Both the position numbers and the translations under genes were made by a program. A stretch of DNA of 64,000 nucleotides from Aeriscardovia aeriphila (GTDB taxonomy: Bacteria; Actinomycetota; Actinomycetes; Actinomycetales; Bifidobacteriaceae). Location of the stretch: positions 434,001 to 498,000 of the forward strand of contig NZ_MWWU01000002.1 in the NCBI RefSeq assembly GCF_002259595.1, in the 5' to 3' direction. Numbering within the stretch: position 1 is the stretch's first letter; every line of letters begins with the position of its first letter. The notes beneath the pieces were generated by a model, which was not told where the DNA came from, ran no database searches, and saw only the letters and a program-made list of their open reading frames with translations. This document shows positions 50,107-58,276 of this stretch, one piece after another.

Positions 50107-51396
50107 CTAACTTTCAGTAACTGTAATGCCTCTCAGAGACTTTGTAACCAGGTTCACTTGCCATGGCCTGGCTCCGTGTTCGCTTAAGAATGCGCCGATT
50201 TGCTCGTGTGGGATCTCTTGCCAACATACTTCTCTGATCAGCGAGGGCTTTACCAGTAATTCCGCTGGTATTTCCAAATCTTGGCTCAACTGGCCAATAG
50301 CCGTCCTCATGGCGCTCAACCTTTGGTAGCGCTCAGGTTGGTGGCTCTTCCAGTATTTCATGGTTCTTTGGGCTCCCGAGCCGCCTTTTTCCTCATACGT
50401 ATGCATGGCTGGCCACTCGTCTTCCTTAAGATTTTCAGCACGCAGGATGGCGTCAAGCCACACTCGTGGCTTGACGGAACGTTGCAGTGGAGCGTAATTC
50501 TCCACCATCTTGTCCTCTTCTGTGCCGGTATGACGGCGAACGCGCTCTTGGAAGCCAGAAATATCCTCAAACTGGGCGCGATTATGCGGTTTGCGCAAGC
50601 CGGCTTCCACAAGGGTGTGGTCGCCGACTAAAAGATCAGGGTTGATGTCCAACTTTCTGGCAATCTTGTCGCGGGTATTCCATAGTTCGCGCACGATGGC
50701 TAGACCTTCACGGTCAGCACCCAGCCGAGAGATATGGCTCGTGTGGTACCAGGGTTCATTGTGCGACTCGTGGAAAGCCAAACCGTGGGCTAAAATCGCG
50801 CTGAATTCTTCCTGAGCCCACTCCCATTTCCCCTGAGAGCGCAACGCTTTTTCTTCCGCATCGCGCAACTCAATGAGCAGCTCCACATCCAAAGCGGCAT
50901 ACACTCTCAAGTCGCGTCTTAGCGGCCGGACTGACCAGTCAGCGATGGCATGCTCTTTGGCCAGCGTCTTTCCCAGGAATTTCTGAGTTGCGGAGGCGAG
51001 GCCTGCTTTTTTGAGCCCTAAGAAGCGCGCAGCAAATTCAGTGTCGAAAAGTTTGGTCGGGAAAAGCCCCAGATCGCGAAAACTCGGGAGATCCTGTGAA
51101 GCGTCATGCAGAAGCCACTGCGCATCGGGCATGACACTCACTAAACGGGTGATATCGCATCCAGCCGCTAGAAGGGCGGGAATGTCAAAAAGATACGTGT
51201 CCGTCCCCTGGCGGCGCACTTGGATCAGATAATCCATATGCGAATAGCGGTAGGAGTTGGCACGTTCCGCGTCAACGGCAAGCGGACCGAGGGCGTGGCT
51301 CAAGTCAGCGATAGCAGCGTCGAATTGGCGAGGGGTAGCAGTGAGGTCGGGTACTCCCCTGTGGGGTACGTCGATCAGCTCTGGCTCGTCCTGCAT
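50107..51396 (-). CDS. rnd: Ribonuclease D-like 3'-5' exonuclease with HRDC domain
   Basis: A protein of 429 residues. DEDDy exonuclease motifs: I VDAERANSYRYS (Asp and Glu), II LLHDASQDLPSF (His-Asp-x-x-x-Asp), III YAALDVELLIEL (Tyr-x3-Asp). An HRDC domain lies at about residues 225-305 (GLAIVRELWNTRDKIARKLDINPDLLVGD); the last 100 residues hold another HRDC-like helical region. It trims 3' ends of tRNA and other stable RNAs, and is a single gene here. ATG 51396 is the start used; nothing suggests a later one. Confidence 0.9.
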   Translation of the reverse strand: MQDEPELIDVPHRGVPDLTATPRQFDAAIADLSHALGPLAVDAERANSYRYSHMDYLIQVRRQGTDTYLFDIPALLAAGCDITRLVSVMPDAQWLLHDASQDLPSFRDLGLFPTKLFDTEFAARFLGLKKAGLASATQKFLGKTLAKEHAIADWSVRPLRRDLRVYAALDVELLIELRDAEEKALRSQGKWEWAQEEFSAILAHGLAFHESHNEPWYHTSHISRLGADREGLAIVRELWNTRDKIARKLDINPDLLVGDHTLVEAGLRKPHNRAQFEDISGFQERVRRHTGTEEDKMVENYAPLQRSVKPRVWLDAILRAENLKEDEWPAMHTYEEKGGSGAQRTMKYWKSHQPERYQRLSAMRTAIGQLSQDLEIPAELLVKPSLIREVCWQEIPHEQIGAFLSEHGARPWQVNLVTKSLRGITVTES

Positions 51397-51473
51397 GCCT
51401 GCTCTGCTCCCTTACCACTTTTCTGTTGCCACTGTGCGTGTTCATTCACAGCACTCACGTCGATTATTGTTGC

Positions 51474-52070
51474 CTACTCGCCCGACGAATTACCCTGCTC
51501 GTCAGTCTGACCTTCCTGATTATCAGCACCTGAATCATCATGAGAGGCTGAACCACCATCAGCATCTGAAGAATTATCAGAGCCAGCTGCATCCGGGTCT
51601 GTCCGCTTAAACTCCTCTTGTCGAGAGCGCAACGCCTGCATACGCTTCTCAAATGCCTGAGGGTCGTGAGGGTCAGACTTTGCCGCCACTCCCCCGAAAC
51701 GGTCAGTCACCGGTGAAGGCAGATCAGCCACTTGGTCGGCATGCTTATCCCATGTGTGGCGAGCCGGCTCATCCAAGAAGTCCTGCCAACTCGACCACGG
51801 GTCAGACTTCGCACTGGTAATCTCAGGCGAGGAGGAACGGCTTAAATGCGCCAGTTCGCTGCCGGAGAGCTGTTGAGCCTGACGAGGCTGGTCGCGGCTT
51901 AATTGTTCCACCCATTGGGCGTTGCGCAGCTTGGCAATCTCATAGGCTTTTTCGGCCTCTTCACGAGTGCGGTACGGGCCAAGCAGGTCGGCAATTTTCG
52001 AATGCTTGCCATGCTCCACCTGACCCGTTTTCGTGTTAAACCACCAATAGCGACGATTAAACAAAGCCAT
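51474..52070 (-). CDS. Actinobacterial SPOR-like domain protein with disordered tail
   Basis: A protein of 198 residues. The N-terminus (RYWWFNTKTGQVEHGKHSKI followed by ADLLGPYRTREEAEKAYEIA) resembles the short SPOR-related conserved protein of actinobacteria, with a Phe/Trp-rich strand, GPYRTREEAE and a helix. The remaining 130 residues are polar and disordered (Asp, Ser, Gln-rich). Two word variants occur in its coding region (51518 and 51811). It is co-oriented with nadE, 9 bases from it, so probably in an operon. Function is unknown; SPOR-like domains often bind cell-wall glycan. Confidence 0.6.
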   Translation of the reverse strand: MALFNRRYWWFNTKTGQVEHGKHSKIADLLGPYRTREEAEKAYEIAKLRNAQWVEQLSRDQPRQAQQLSGSELAHLSRSSSPEITSAKSDPWSSWQDFLDEPARHTWDKHADQVADLPSPVTDRFGGVAAKSDPHDPQAFEKRMQALRSRQEEFKRTDPDAAGSDNSSDADGGSASHDDSGADNQEGQTDEQGNSSGE

Positions 52071-52079
52071 AGCAGCCTG

Positions 52080-53780
52080 CTACTCAGTAAAACGAGAAGT
52101 GACCGGCAGGCGACGGTCGCGACCAAAGGCCAAAGCAGTCACCTTCGGGCCCAACGGGTACTGACGACGCTTCCATTCAGCGCGGTCCACCAGGCGCATC
52201 ACCGTGTCGACAGTCTTCTCATCAAAACCGTCGGCCAAAAGGTCAGCGCGACCATGCTGCTTTTCGATGTAAGCGGCCAAAACCTTGTCCAAAAGCGCGT
52301 ACTCCGGCAGAGAATCAGAATCCTTCTGACCTTCGCGCAATTCGGCAGACGGAGCTTTGGTAATCGAATTGACGGGGATGACCTCCGGCTTGCCCTCCAA
52401 GCGAGCCTTGTCATTACGCCAGCGCGAGAGATCCCACACCTTCGTCTTGAAAACATCCTTGATCGGCGCGTAACCGCCCACAGCATCGCCATAAATGGTC
52501 GAGTAGCCGCAGGAAAGCTCGCTCTTATTGCCCGTGGCCAGCGCCAAAAGTCCCTTCGAGTTGGAGTAGGCCATCACGATCACACCGCGCAAACGAGCCT
52601 GCAGATTCTCCTGAGCAGTGCCGGTGAGAGCAAGCTGGTTTTGGAAGACGGTGAAGAGCGGCTCAATAGCCTGAACCTCGTAATTGCAGCCCAAGTTTTG
52701 AGCCAGCTGCTCGGCGTCGGACTTTGAACCGTCGGAAGAGTAGCGCGATGGCATAGAGATGCCGTAGACGTTTTCTGCTCCGAGGGCGTCGGCTGCCATA
52801 GCTGCTGTCAAAGCCGAGTCGATGCCGCCGGACAGGCCGAGAACAACACCCTTGAAGTGGTTCTTCTTGGCGTAATCCTTGAGTCCGAGCACGCAGGCTT
52901 CGTAGACGGCTTCATCGTCGATGCACTCGGGGGCGATGGTGGAACGGGACATTTCCCAGCCTTGCTCGCGCGTGTGTTCGCTGCTCGGTGCGGGAAGTGT
53001 CCAGTAGGAAAGGTCTTCTTCGAAGCTCGCGGAGCGTTCCAGCAGGGCTCCTGTTGGAGAGACGACGAAGCTGGTGCCGTCGAAAACGAGGTCGTCCTGG
53101 CCGCCGACCTGGTTGAGGTAGATGACGGGGGCGTTGACTTCGCGGGCGCGCTTAACGGCGAGGTCCTGGCGGGTTTGGCCCTTGCCCTCTTCGAAGGGCG
53201 AGCCGTTGATGGTAAGCAAAACGTCGATATTCTTGGTGGCGAGCTCGGCTACTGGGCCGCCATCTTGCCAAATATCCTCACAGATTGCCACGCCGACGCG
53301 CTGGCCGTGCACTTCGAAAACAAGGGCCTTGTCGCCGGGGCTGAAAATACGGAACTCGTCGAAAACGCCGTAGTTGGGAAGGAAGTGCTTGGCGTACTGG
53401 TTGACGATTGCGCCGTGGCGCAGCACGAGAAGCTTGTTTTGAGGCTTGGGTTGGCCGGTGGGCGTGCTGGTTGGTGGCTCGCCGACAGTTCCGAGGACGA
53501 CACGCATGGAGCCCATTCCCAAGGCGTCGAGTTGGGCGGCGATCTTTTGGGCTGCTTGGTGAGCGGCGCGGCGGAAGGTTGCTCGGTAGGCAAGGTCCTC
53601 AATCGGGTAGCCTGTCAAGGTCATTTCAGGGAAGACGACGACGTCTGCCCCATGCTTGTAGGCCTTCTTGCAGTAGGAAAGAACGAGTTGCGAGTTGCCT
53701 TCAAGGTCACCCACGCACGTGTCGATTTGTGCGAGGGCGAAGGTTACTGGCTTGGCGGTGCTTGCGTGTAGCGATGTCAT
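52080..53780 (-). CDS. nadE: NAD+ synthase (glutamine-dependent)
   Basis: A protein of 566 residues with two domains. The N-terminal nitrilase-like glutaminase (about 15-265) has the catalytic triad Glu (FPEMTLTGYPIEDL), Lys (KHFLPNYGVFDE) and Cys (VAICEDIWQDGG). The C-terminal synthetase (about 305-560) has the N-type ATP pyrophosphatase P-loop LGLSGGIDSALTAAM and STIYGDAVGGYAPIKDV, then TDPNPVY-like SLPEYALLDKVL. It converts nicotinate adenine dinucleotide, ATP and Gln to NAD+. Start ATG 53780, with GAGGC; it is divergent from pepC with a 77-base gap. Confidence 0.96.
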   Translation of the reverse strand: MTSLHASTAKPVTFALAQIDTCVGDLEGNSQLVLSYCKKAYKHGADVVVFPEMTLTGYPIEDLAYRATFRRAAHQAAQKIAAQLDALGMGSMRVVLGTVGEPPTSTPTGQPKPQNKLLVLRHGAIVNQYAKHFLPNYGVFDEFRIFSPGDKALVFEVHGQRVGVAICEDIWQDGGPVAELATKNIDVLLTINGSPFEEGKGQTRQDLAVKRAREVNAPVIYLNQVGGQDDLVFDGTSFVVSPTGALLERSASFEEDLSYWTLPAPSSEHTREQGWEMSRSTIAPECIDDEAVYEACVLGLKDYAKKNHFKGVVLGLSGGIDSALTAAMAADALGAENVYGISMPSRYSSDGSKSDAEQLAQNLGCNYEVQAIEPLFTVFQNQLALTGTAQENLQARLRGVIVMAYSNSKGLLALATGNKSELSCGYSTIYGDAVGGYAPIKDVFKTKVWDLSRWRNDKARLEGKPEVIPVNSITKAPSAELREGQKDSDSLPEYALLDKVLAAYIEKQHGRADLLADGFDEKTVDTVMRLVDRAEWKRRQYPLGPKVTALAFGRDRRLPVTSRFTE

Positions 53781-53857
53781 AAAAGCCTCCTATTACCACT
53801 TCTGTTATGCTAACCCGCCAGGCTGAGAAATCGCACATCGTGTCTAGCATAGAGCTC

Positions 53858-55369
53858 ATGACACAAAATACCGAAAAAACTGCAGTTTCTGCCTCTCAAA
53901 CTGCGCTGAGCGCTGAGGGCGCTCTCACCAGCTCCATGAGCGAAGGTTATTCCTCCCAGTTCAATTCGCAGCGCGCTAACAAGATCGCTGCTAACGCTGC
54001 GGTGCACAACGGTGTTCTCGCCGCTGCTGTGGACTATGAGGGGGTGCGCCAGCTTCGCCGCACCTTCAGTATTGAGCTCAAGCAGGGTTCGATTACCAAC
54101 CAGAAGCGTTCGGGCCGTTGCTGGATGTTCTCTGGTTTGAACGTGTGCCGTTACGAGATGATCAAAGACCTCAACCTCGCTGATCTCGAGCTGTCGGAAA
54201 CCTACTTGTTCTTCTGGGACAAGATGGAGAAGGCTAACTACTACTTGGAGTCTATTCTGGACACCTTAGATGAGCCCCTGAGCTCTCGCGAATGGGAGTA
54301 CGTCAACGCTGACCTCGTCGACGATGGCGGCTGGTTCTGGGGCTTTGCCAACTTGGTGAATAAGTATGGCCTGATGCCTGCTGACGCTTACCCTGAGTCT
54401 GCTAACTCTGATTCTTCTGCTGACATGGTTCAGTATGTGAACGCTCTTCTTCGTGAGGATGCCGCTCAGTTGCGCGCTCGCCACGAGCAGGGTGCTTCCC
54501 TGGCTGTTCTGCGCGAGGTGAAGAGCCAGATGCTCGCGGCAATTTACCGTATGCTTTCCATTAGCTTGGGCGAGCCTCCGGCAACCTTCGACTTCGTGGT
54601 GCGCACCAAGGACGATGAGGATAAAGATTCTCAGTCTGCTGAATCTTCTGAGAACTCTTCCGCTGCTGACTCTTCTGCTGAAAAGGGCGAGAAGAGTGAG
54701 AAGGATGGCGAGAAGAAGGGCTTCATCACTGGAAAGCTCATCGTCGACAAGAACATCACTCCTCTCGAGTTCTTCCACAAGTACTGCTCCGTAGACCTTA
54801 ACGATTACGTTGACGTTGCTGACGCTCCTCACAAGGAGTATGGCAAGCTGTATGAGCTGCGTCGCTCCTCCAACATGGTGGCTGGTCACGAAATCCAGTT
54901 CGCCAACATGGGTATGGATGTGATCAAGAGGGCTTTGATCGCTCAGCTCCAGGCTGGTCACCCTGCATGGTTCGCTTGCGATTGCGAGCCATTCTCCCTG
55001 CGTCGCATGGGTGTGTTCGACCGCAAGAGCGTGAATGTGGAAGCCCTCTTCGACGTTGAGTACAAGCTCGATAAGGCTGATCGTCTGCGCTTTGGCGAGT
55101 CGCTGGGTAACCACGCAATGACCATTCAGGGTGTTGACCTTGATGAGAACGGCAACCCAACTCGTTGGAAGATCGAGAATTCGTGGGGCAAGATGGTCGG
55201 CGAGAACGGCTACTTCGTCATGTCGGACGAGTGGTTCAGCGACTTCGTTTATGACGTCGTGTTGCGTCGCGAGTTCCTGGATGCTGACACTCTCGCTGTT
55301 GCTCATAGCAAGCCGGTGGAGTTGGAGCCTTGGGATCCATTCTGCAAGGCTACTCGCTGCATCGCTTGA
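53858..55369 (+). CDS. pepC: Aminopeptidase C (C1-family cysteine peptidase, bleomycin hydrolase-like)
   Basis: About 503 residues from ATG 53858, chosen because the N-terminus then matches the family; no strong ribosome site is seen, and TAGCAT 8 bases upstream could be a -10 box of a leaderless transcript. The catalytic Cys is in NQKRSGRCWMFSGLNV (about 97), the His in GNHAMTIQGVDLDENG, and the Asn in WKIENSWG. The enzyme removes N-terminal residues from peptides in the cytoplasm and is usually hexameric. A 35-residue Asp/Glu/Ser/Lys-rich insert lies at about 260-292 and is not in typical PepC. The TGA stop directly precedes GATTATCA of a recurring word. Confidence 0.93.
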   Translation: MTQNTEKTAVSASQTALSAEGALTSSMSEGYSSQFNSQRANKIAANAAVHNGVLAAAVDYEGVRQLRRTFSIELKQGSITNQKRSGRCWMFSGLNVCRYEMIKDLNLADLELSETYLFFWDKMEKANYYLESILDTLDEPLSSREWEYVNADLVDDGGWFWGFANLVNKYGLMPADAYPESANSDSSADMVQYVNALLREDAAQLRARHEQGASLAVLREVKSQMLAAIYRMLSISLGEPPATFDFVVRTKDDEDKDSQSAESSENSSAADSSAEKGEKSEKDGEKKGFITGKLIVDKNITPLEFFHKYCSVDLNDYVDVADAPHKEYGKLYELRRSSNMVAGHEIQFANMGMDVIKRALIAQLQAGHPAWFACDCEPFSLRRMGVFDRKSVNVEALFDVEYKLDKADRLRFGESLGNHAMTIQGVDLDENGNPTRWKIENSWGKMVGENGYFVMSDEWFSDFVYDVVLRREFLDADTLAVAHSKPVELEPWDPFCKATRCIA

Positions 55370-55379
55370 GATTATCAAT

Positions 55380-55414
55380 CCGGTGAATCATAGCGGTGAT
55401 CTTTTGTTCACCGG
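55380..55414 (+). terminator. Hairpin downstream of pepC
   Basis: CCGGTGAA (55380-55387) pairs with TTCACCGG (55407-55414), an 8-base perfect stem just after the pepC stop and the recurring word. A longer stem follows at 55422. Confidence 0.6.
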
Positions 55415-55421
55415 TTGAATA

Positions 55422-55451
55422 AGGGCGCTGGGCTCTCAAGTCCAGCGCCCT
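55422..55451. terminator. Bidirectional terminator between pepC and the lipoprotein gene
   Basis: AGGGCGCTGG (55422-55431) pairs with CCAGCGCCCT (55442-55451), ten perfect pairs, with T-rich sequence on the plus strand after it. Confidence 0.85.
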
Positions 55452-55517
55452 CTTGTATATGCGCACGTGTTCGTTCGCTCGTGAGCTCCCGAACCACGAA
55501 GCGCGGATGCGTACAGA

Positions 55518-56849
55518 TCAGTACTTGCGGTACGCAAGCGCGGCACGCGCGGAAGCCGCAGTGAAAATCTGGGAAGGCACGCGGTAAACGCGAGGAATAG
55601 TCGGGTACTTCTCAGGGTCAAGTCGGTGGCCGAGCACCGCGGTGAGCGCGTGCAAAGTGTCGACGCCCATCTGAGGGTTGTATTCGATCACGCGAGAAAG
55701 CGAGCCGTTGACAAGCGCCTGCAAACCCGCGCGAGTGCCGTCAATGCTGATAATTTGGGGCGTAATGCCCGCCTCTTGAGCTGCCTGCGAGGCACCGATC
55801 GCCATCGAATCATTGGCAGCAAAAATAAAGTCAATCGGGGTGCTGGGGTGACGGGCCAGAATATCGGCCGTCAGGTCGTGGCCAGACTGGCGAGTCCAAT
55901 CCCCATGCTGCGTTTCCACCACACGCACCGACGAAGAAAGCTTGCTCTCCCATCCCTTTTCGCGCCCCTGCGCCTGAGGGGAACCCAGAGCGCCCGAGAT
56001 TACCAGGCCGGTGAGCTTCGCGCCTTTTTCGGAAGAATTCAAACTGTTCACGTATTCGGCAGCCTGCTCACCTGCCCACTCGTCAGACGGGCCGATAAAG
56101 CTCGCCACTAAAGGAGCCTCCTGGCCGTCAGCCTTCTGTTCGCTTTTGTTAGTCGTCGTGTCTGCGTTGGTTGACGTGCCGCTGCTGGTTGTCGTGTCAC
56201 CGCTGGCTGTTGTGTCACCAGCCGTCGTCGTGTCGACAGTGCCATGGTCATCGTGCGTGGTCTGCACCGGGATGCCCACCACAATAACTGGAATTCCGGC
56301 AACTCGGGCCTTCTCCAACTCTTCTTGCCAGCCGGTTTGCTCAGCCGGGTACAGAATAATGGCAGCCACGCGAGCAGAAATTGCCTTGTCGAAAGCGCTC
56401 ACCTGTTCCAAAGGATCATTGGAATTGAGCATATGGTCCGTCGTCAGGCTGAAACCGCCGGCTGTGACAAAACGCTGAATATCCGCTCTCGCATGGCGAG
56501 CGAATGCACCCACACCAGCGATGCCGATATAAGCGATCGTCTTATTCTTCAACTGCCCGGTGAGCGCAGTTGCAGAGCAGATGGCATCCATCTGCTGCTC
56601 GGTTACCCCAGCGTGGGCGGCAGAATCGGAGGACGCGCGGGAAGAAGTGTCAGCGGATGTTTTTCCACCCGAGCCATCAGCAGTGCCATCAGCAGTGCCA
56701 TCAGCACTCGTCTCACAGTAAGCGGGTTGAGAGGCTTGAGGTGCGGCGGCTGGCCGCGCTGGACTTGCCCCGCAGGAGGCAAGGCTCATCAGCAGCGCAG
56801 TTGCCAGGCTTACTGAACTCAGCGCTGTCACAACGCAAAGTCGTGTCAT
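55518..56849 (-). CDS. Substrate-binding lipoprotein (type 1 sugar-binding fold) with Thr-rich insert
   Basis: A protein of 443 residues. The N-terminal signal (VVTALSSVSLATALLMSLASC) ends in a lipobox (LASC), so the protein should be lipidated and anchored outside. The mature domain matches LacI-type sugar-binding proteins: IAYIGIAGVGAFARHARADI, AAIILYPAEQTGWQEELEKA, IPVIVVGIP, DFIFAANDSMAIGASQAAQEAG and IISIDGTRAGLQALVNGSLSRVIEYNPQMGVDT. An unusual insert rich in Thr, Asp and Ser (TTTAGDTTASGDTTTSSGTS, about 205-240) splits the N-lobe. The ATG overlaps the rarA stop, so it is coupled to the helicase-rarA pair, not to a permease operon; no transporter genes are near. Confidence 0.8.
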   Translation of the reverse strand: MTRLCVVTALSSVSLATALLMSLASCGASPARPAAAPQASQPAYCETSADGTADGTADGSGGKTSADTSSRASSDSAAHAGVTEQQMDAICSATALTGQLKNKTIAYIGIAGVGAFARHARADIQRFVTAGGFSLTTDHMLNSNDPLEQVSAFDKAISARVAAIILYPAEQTGWQEELEKARVAGIPVIVVGIPVQTTHDDHGTVDTTTAGDTTASGDTTTSSGTSTNADTTTNKSEQKADGQEAPLVASFIGPSDEWAGEQAAEYVNSLNSSEKGAKLTGLVISGALGSPQAQGREKGWESKLSSSVRVVETQHGDWTRQSGHDLTADILARHPSTPIDFIFAANDSMAIGASQAAQEAGITPQIISIDGTRAGLQALVNGSLSRVIEYNPQMGVDTLHALTAVLGHRLDPEKYPTIPRVYRVPSQIFTAASARAALAYRKY

Positions 56850-58276
56850 TCTTTCCCGTCCTTTGAAGCAGTGTTCAGCGCTGAAGCAGTGTCATCGTCT
56901 GCAGGCTTATCGGCTACCGTGCCATGCAAAATCGCACGAATCTTAGGCAAACGCTGCGCAATCTGCGCCTCATACCCATGCTCTTTCGGACGGTAATAGA
57001 TTTTGCCGCGCAACGGCTCAGGCATATACTCCTGCTGCACAATATCCCCCGGGTAATCATGCGCATACCGGTAGCCCTCATGGTTACCCCACTGCTGCAT
57101 AAGTTTGGTCGGCGCATTCCTCAAATAAAGCGGAACCTGACCAATATCACCCTTATCCACATCGGCGAGAGCCTCATTAATGGCGTTATAGCTCGCATTC
57201 GACTTTGGTGCCGTGGCCACAGCAATCACCGCTTGAGCAAGAATAATCCTCGCTTCCGGCATGCCTACCATCGCCACGGCTTGAGCAGCTGCCACGCACA
57301 ATTCCAGTGTTTGAGGCGATGCCATGCCCACCTCTTCACTGGCAGCAATCATAATGCGCCGGGCGATAAAACGAGGGTCTTCTCCCCCACGCAACATACG
57401 CGCCAAATAGTGAATGGCCGCGTCCGGGTCAGAACCGCGCATGCTCTTAATAAAGGCGGAAGCCACATCGTAATGCTCGTCGCCCGTCTTGTCGTAGCGA
57501 ATCTGAGCAGCTTGCATCACTTGCGTCACCACATCAGTGGTAATCTCAGGCAACTTGTTGGAAGTTGGGCTTGGCTCTTCGACAGCACTCGCGGCAGACT
57601 CCAAGATTGTCAGTGACTTACGCGCATCACCCGCCGCATATCGCACGATCACATTCAAAGCGCCGTCCGACAAGCTCAGTGTGTCATTCAAACCGCGAGG
57701 AGAATGAACCGCACGCGTGACAATCACCTTCAACTGCTCGTCTGTCAACGGGTTAAGCTTGACCACCACCGAGCGGCTGAGAAGCGGCGAAATCACCGAA
57801 AAGCTCGGGTTCTCCGTCGTTGCAGCCACAAAAGTGACATCCCTATTCTCCACCGCAGGCAGCAGCGCATCCTGCTGCGACTTGGAGAAGCGATGCACCT
57901 CATCGATGAATAAAATCGTCTCTTTGCCCTCAGTGACCAGGCGACGGTGAGCGCGCTCCAAAACGGCACGCACATCCTTCACACCCGAGGTCACCGCCGA
58001 CAGCTCTTCAAAAGCACGGCCCGACTGAGTGGCCATAATCGTGGCCAGCGTCGTCTTACCAATGCCAGGAGGGCCGAACAAAATCACCGAACTGGGGGCA
58101 GTGATCATATCCGAGCCTTGAGGAAGGGCCAGCCTGCGCAAAGGCGAACCCTCAGCAAGCGCCTCATCTTGGCCCACCACTTCATCCAAGTTTGCAGGCC
58201 TCATGCGCACGGCTAGAGGCCTGGTGATATCGCTCGCCTCGGCCTGGCTGAACAGGTCTGGCATATCTTCGCTCAT
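56846..58276 (-). CDS. rarA: Replication-associated recombination AAA+ ATPase RarA (MgsA)
   Basis: A protein of 476 residues. Walker A LFGPPGIGKTTLATIMA (about 65-81), Walker B TILFIDEVHRFSKSQQDALL, sensor AATTENPSFSV, and a C-terminal MgsA domain with the tetramerisation region (GMPEARIILAQAVIAVATAPKSN). It acts on stalled forks and single-strand gaps. The ATG overlaps the stop of the upstream helicase, and the stop overlaps the next gene (both ATGA), so the three are translationally coupled. It is homologous to E. coli RarA and the C-terminal part of eukaryotic WRNIP1. Confidence 0.95.
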   Translation of the reverse strand: MSEDMPDLFSQAEASDITRPLAVRMRPANLDEVVGQDEALAEGSPLRRLALPQGSDMITAPSSVILFGPPGIGKTTLATIMATQSGRAFEELSAVTSGVKDVRAVLERAHRRLVTEGKETILFIDEVHRFSKSQQDALLPAVENRDVTFVAATTENPSFSVISPLLSRSVVVKLNPLTDEQLKVIVTRAVHSPRGLNDTLSLSDGALNVIVRYAAGDARKSLTILESAASAVEEPSPTSNKLPEITTDVVTQVMQAAQIRYDKTGDEHYDVASAFIKSMRGSDPDAAIHYLARMLRGGEDPRFIARRIMIAASEEVGMASPQTLELCVAAAQAVAMVGMPEARIILAQAVIAVATAPKSNASYNAINEALADVDKGDIGQVPLYLRNAPTKLMQQWGNHEGYRYAHDYPGDIVQQEYMPEPLRGKIYYRPKEHGYEAQIAQRLPKIRAILHGTVADKPADDDTASALNTASKDGKE

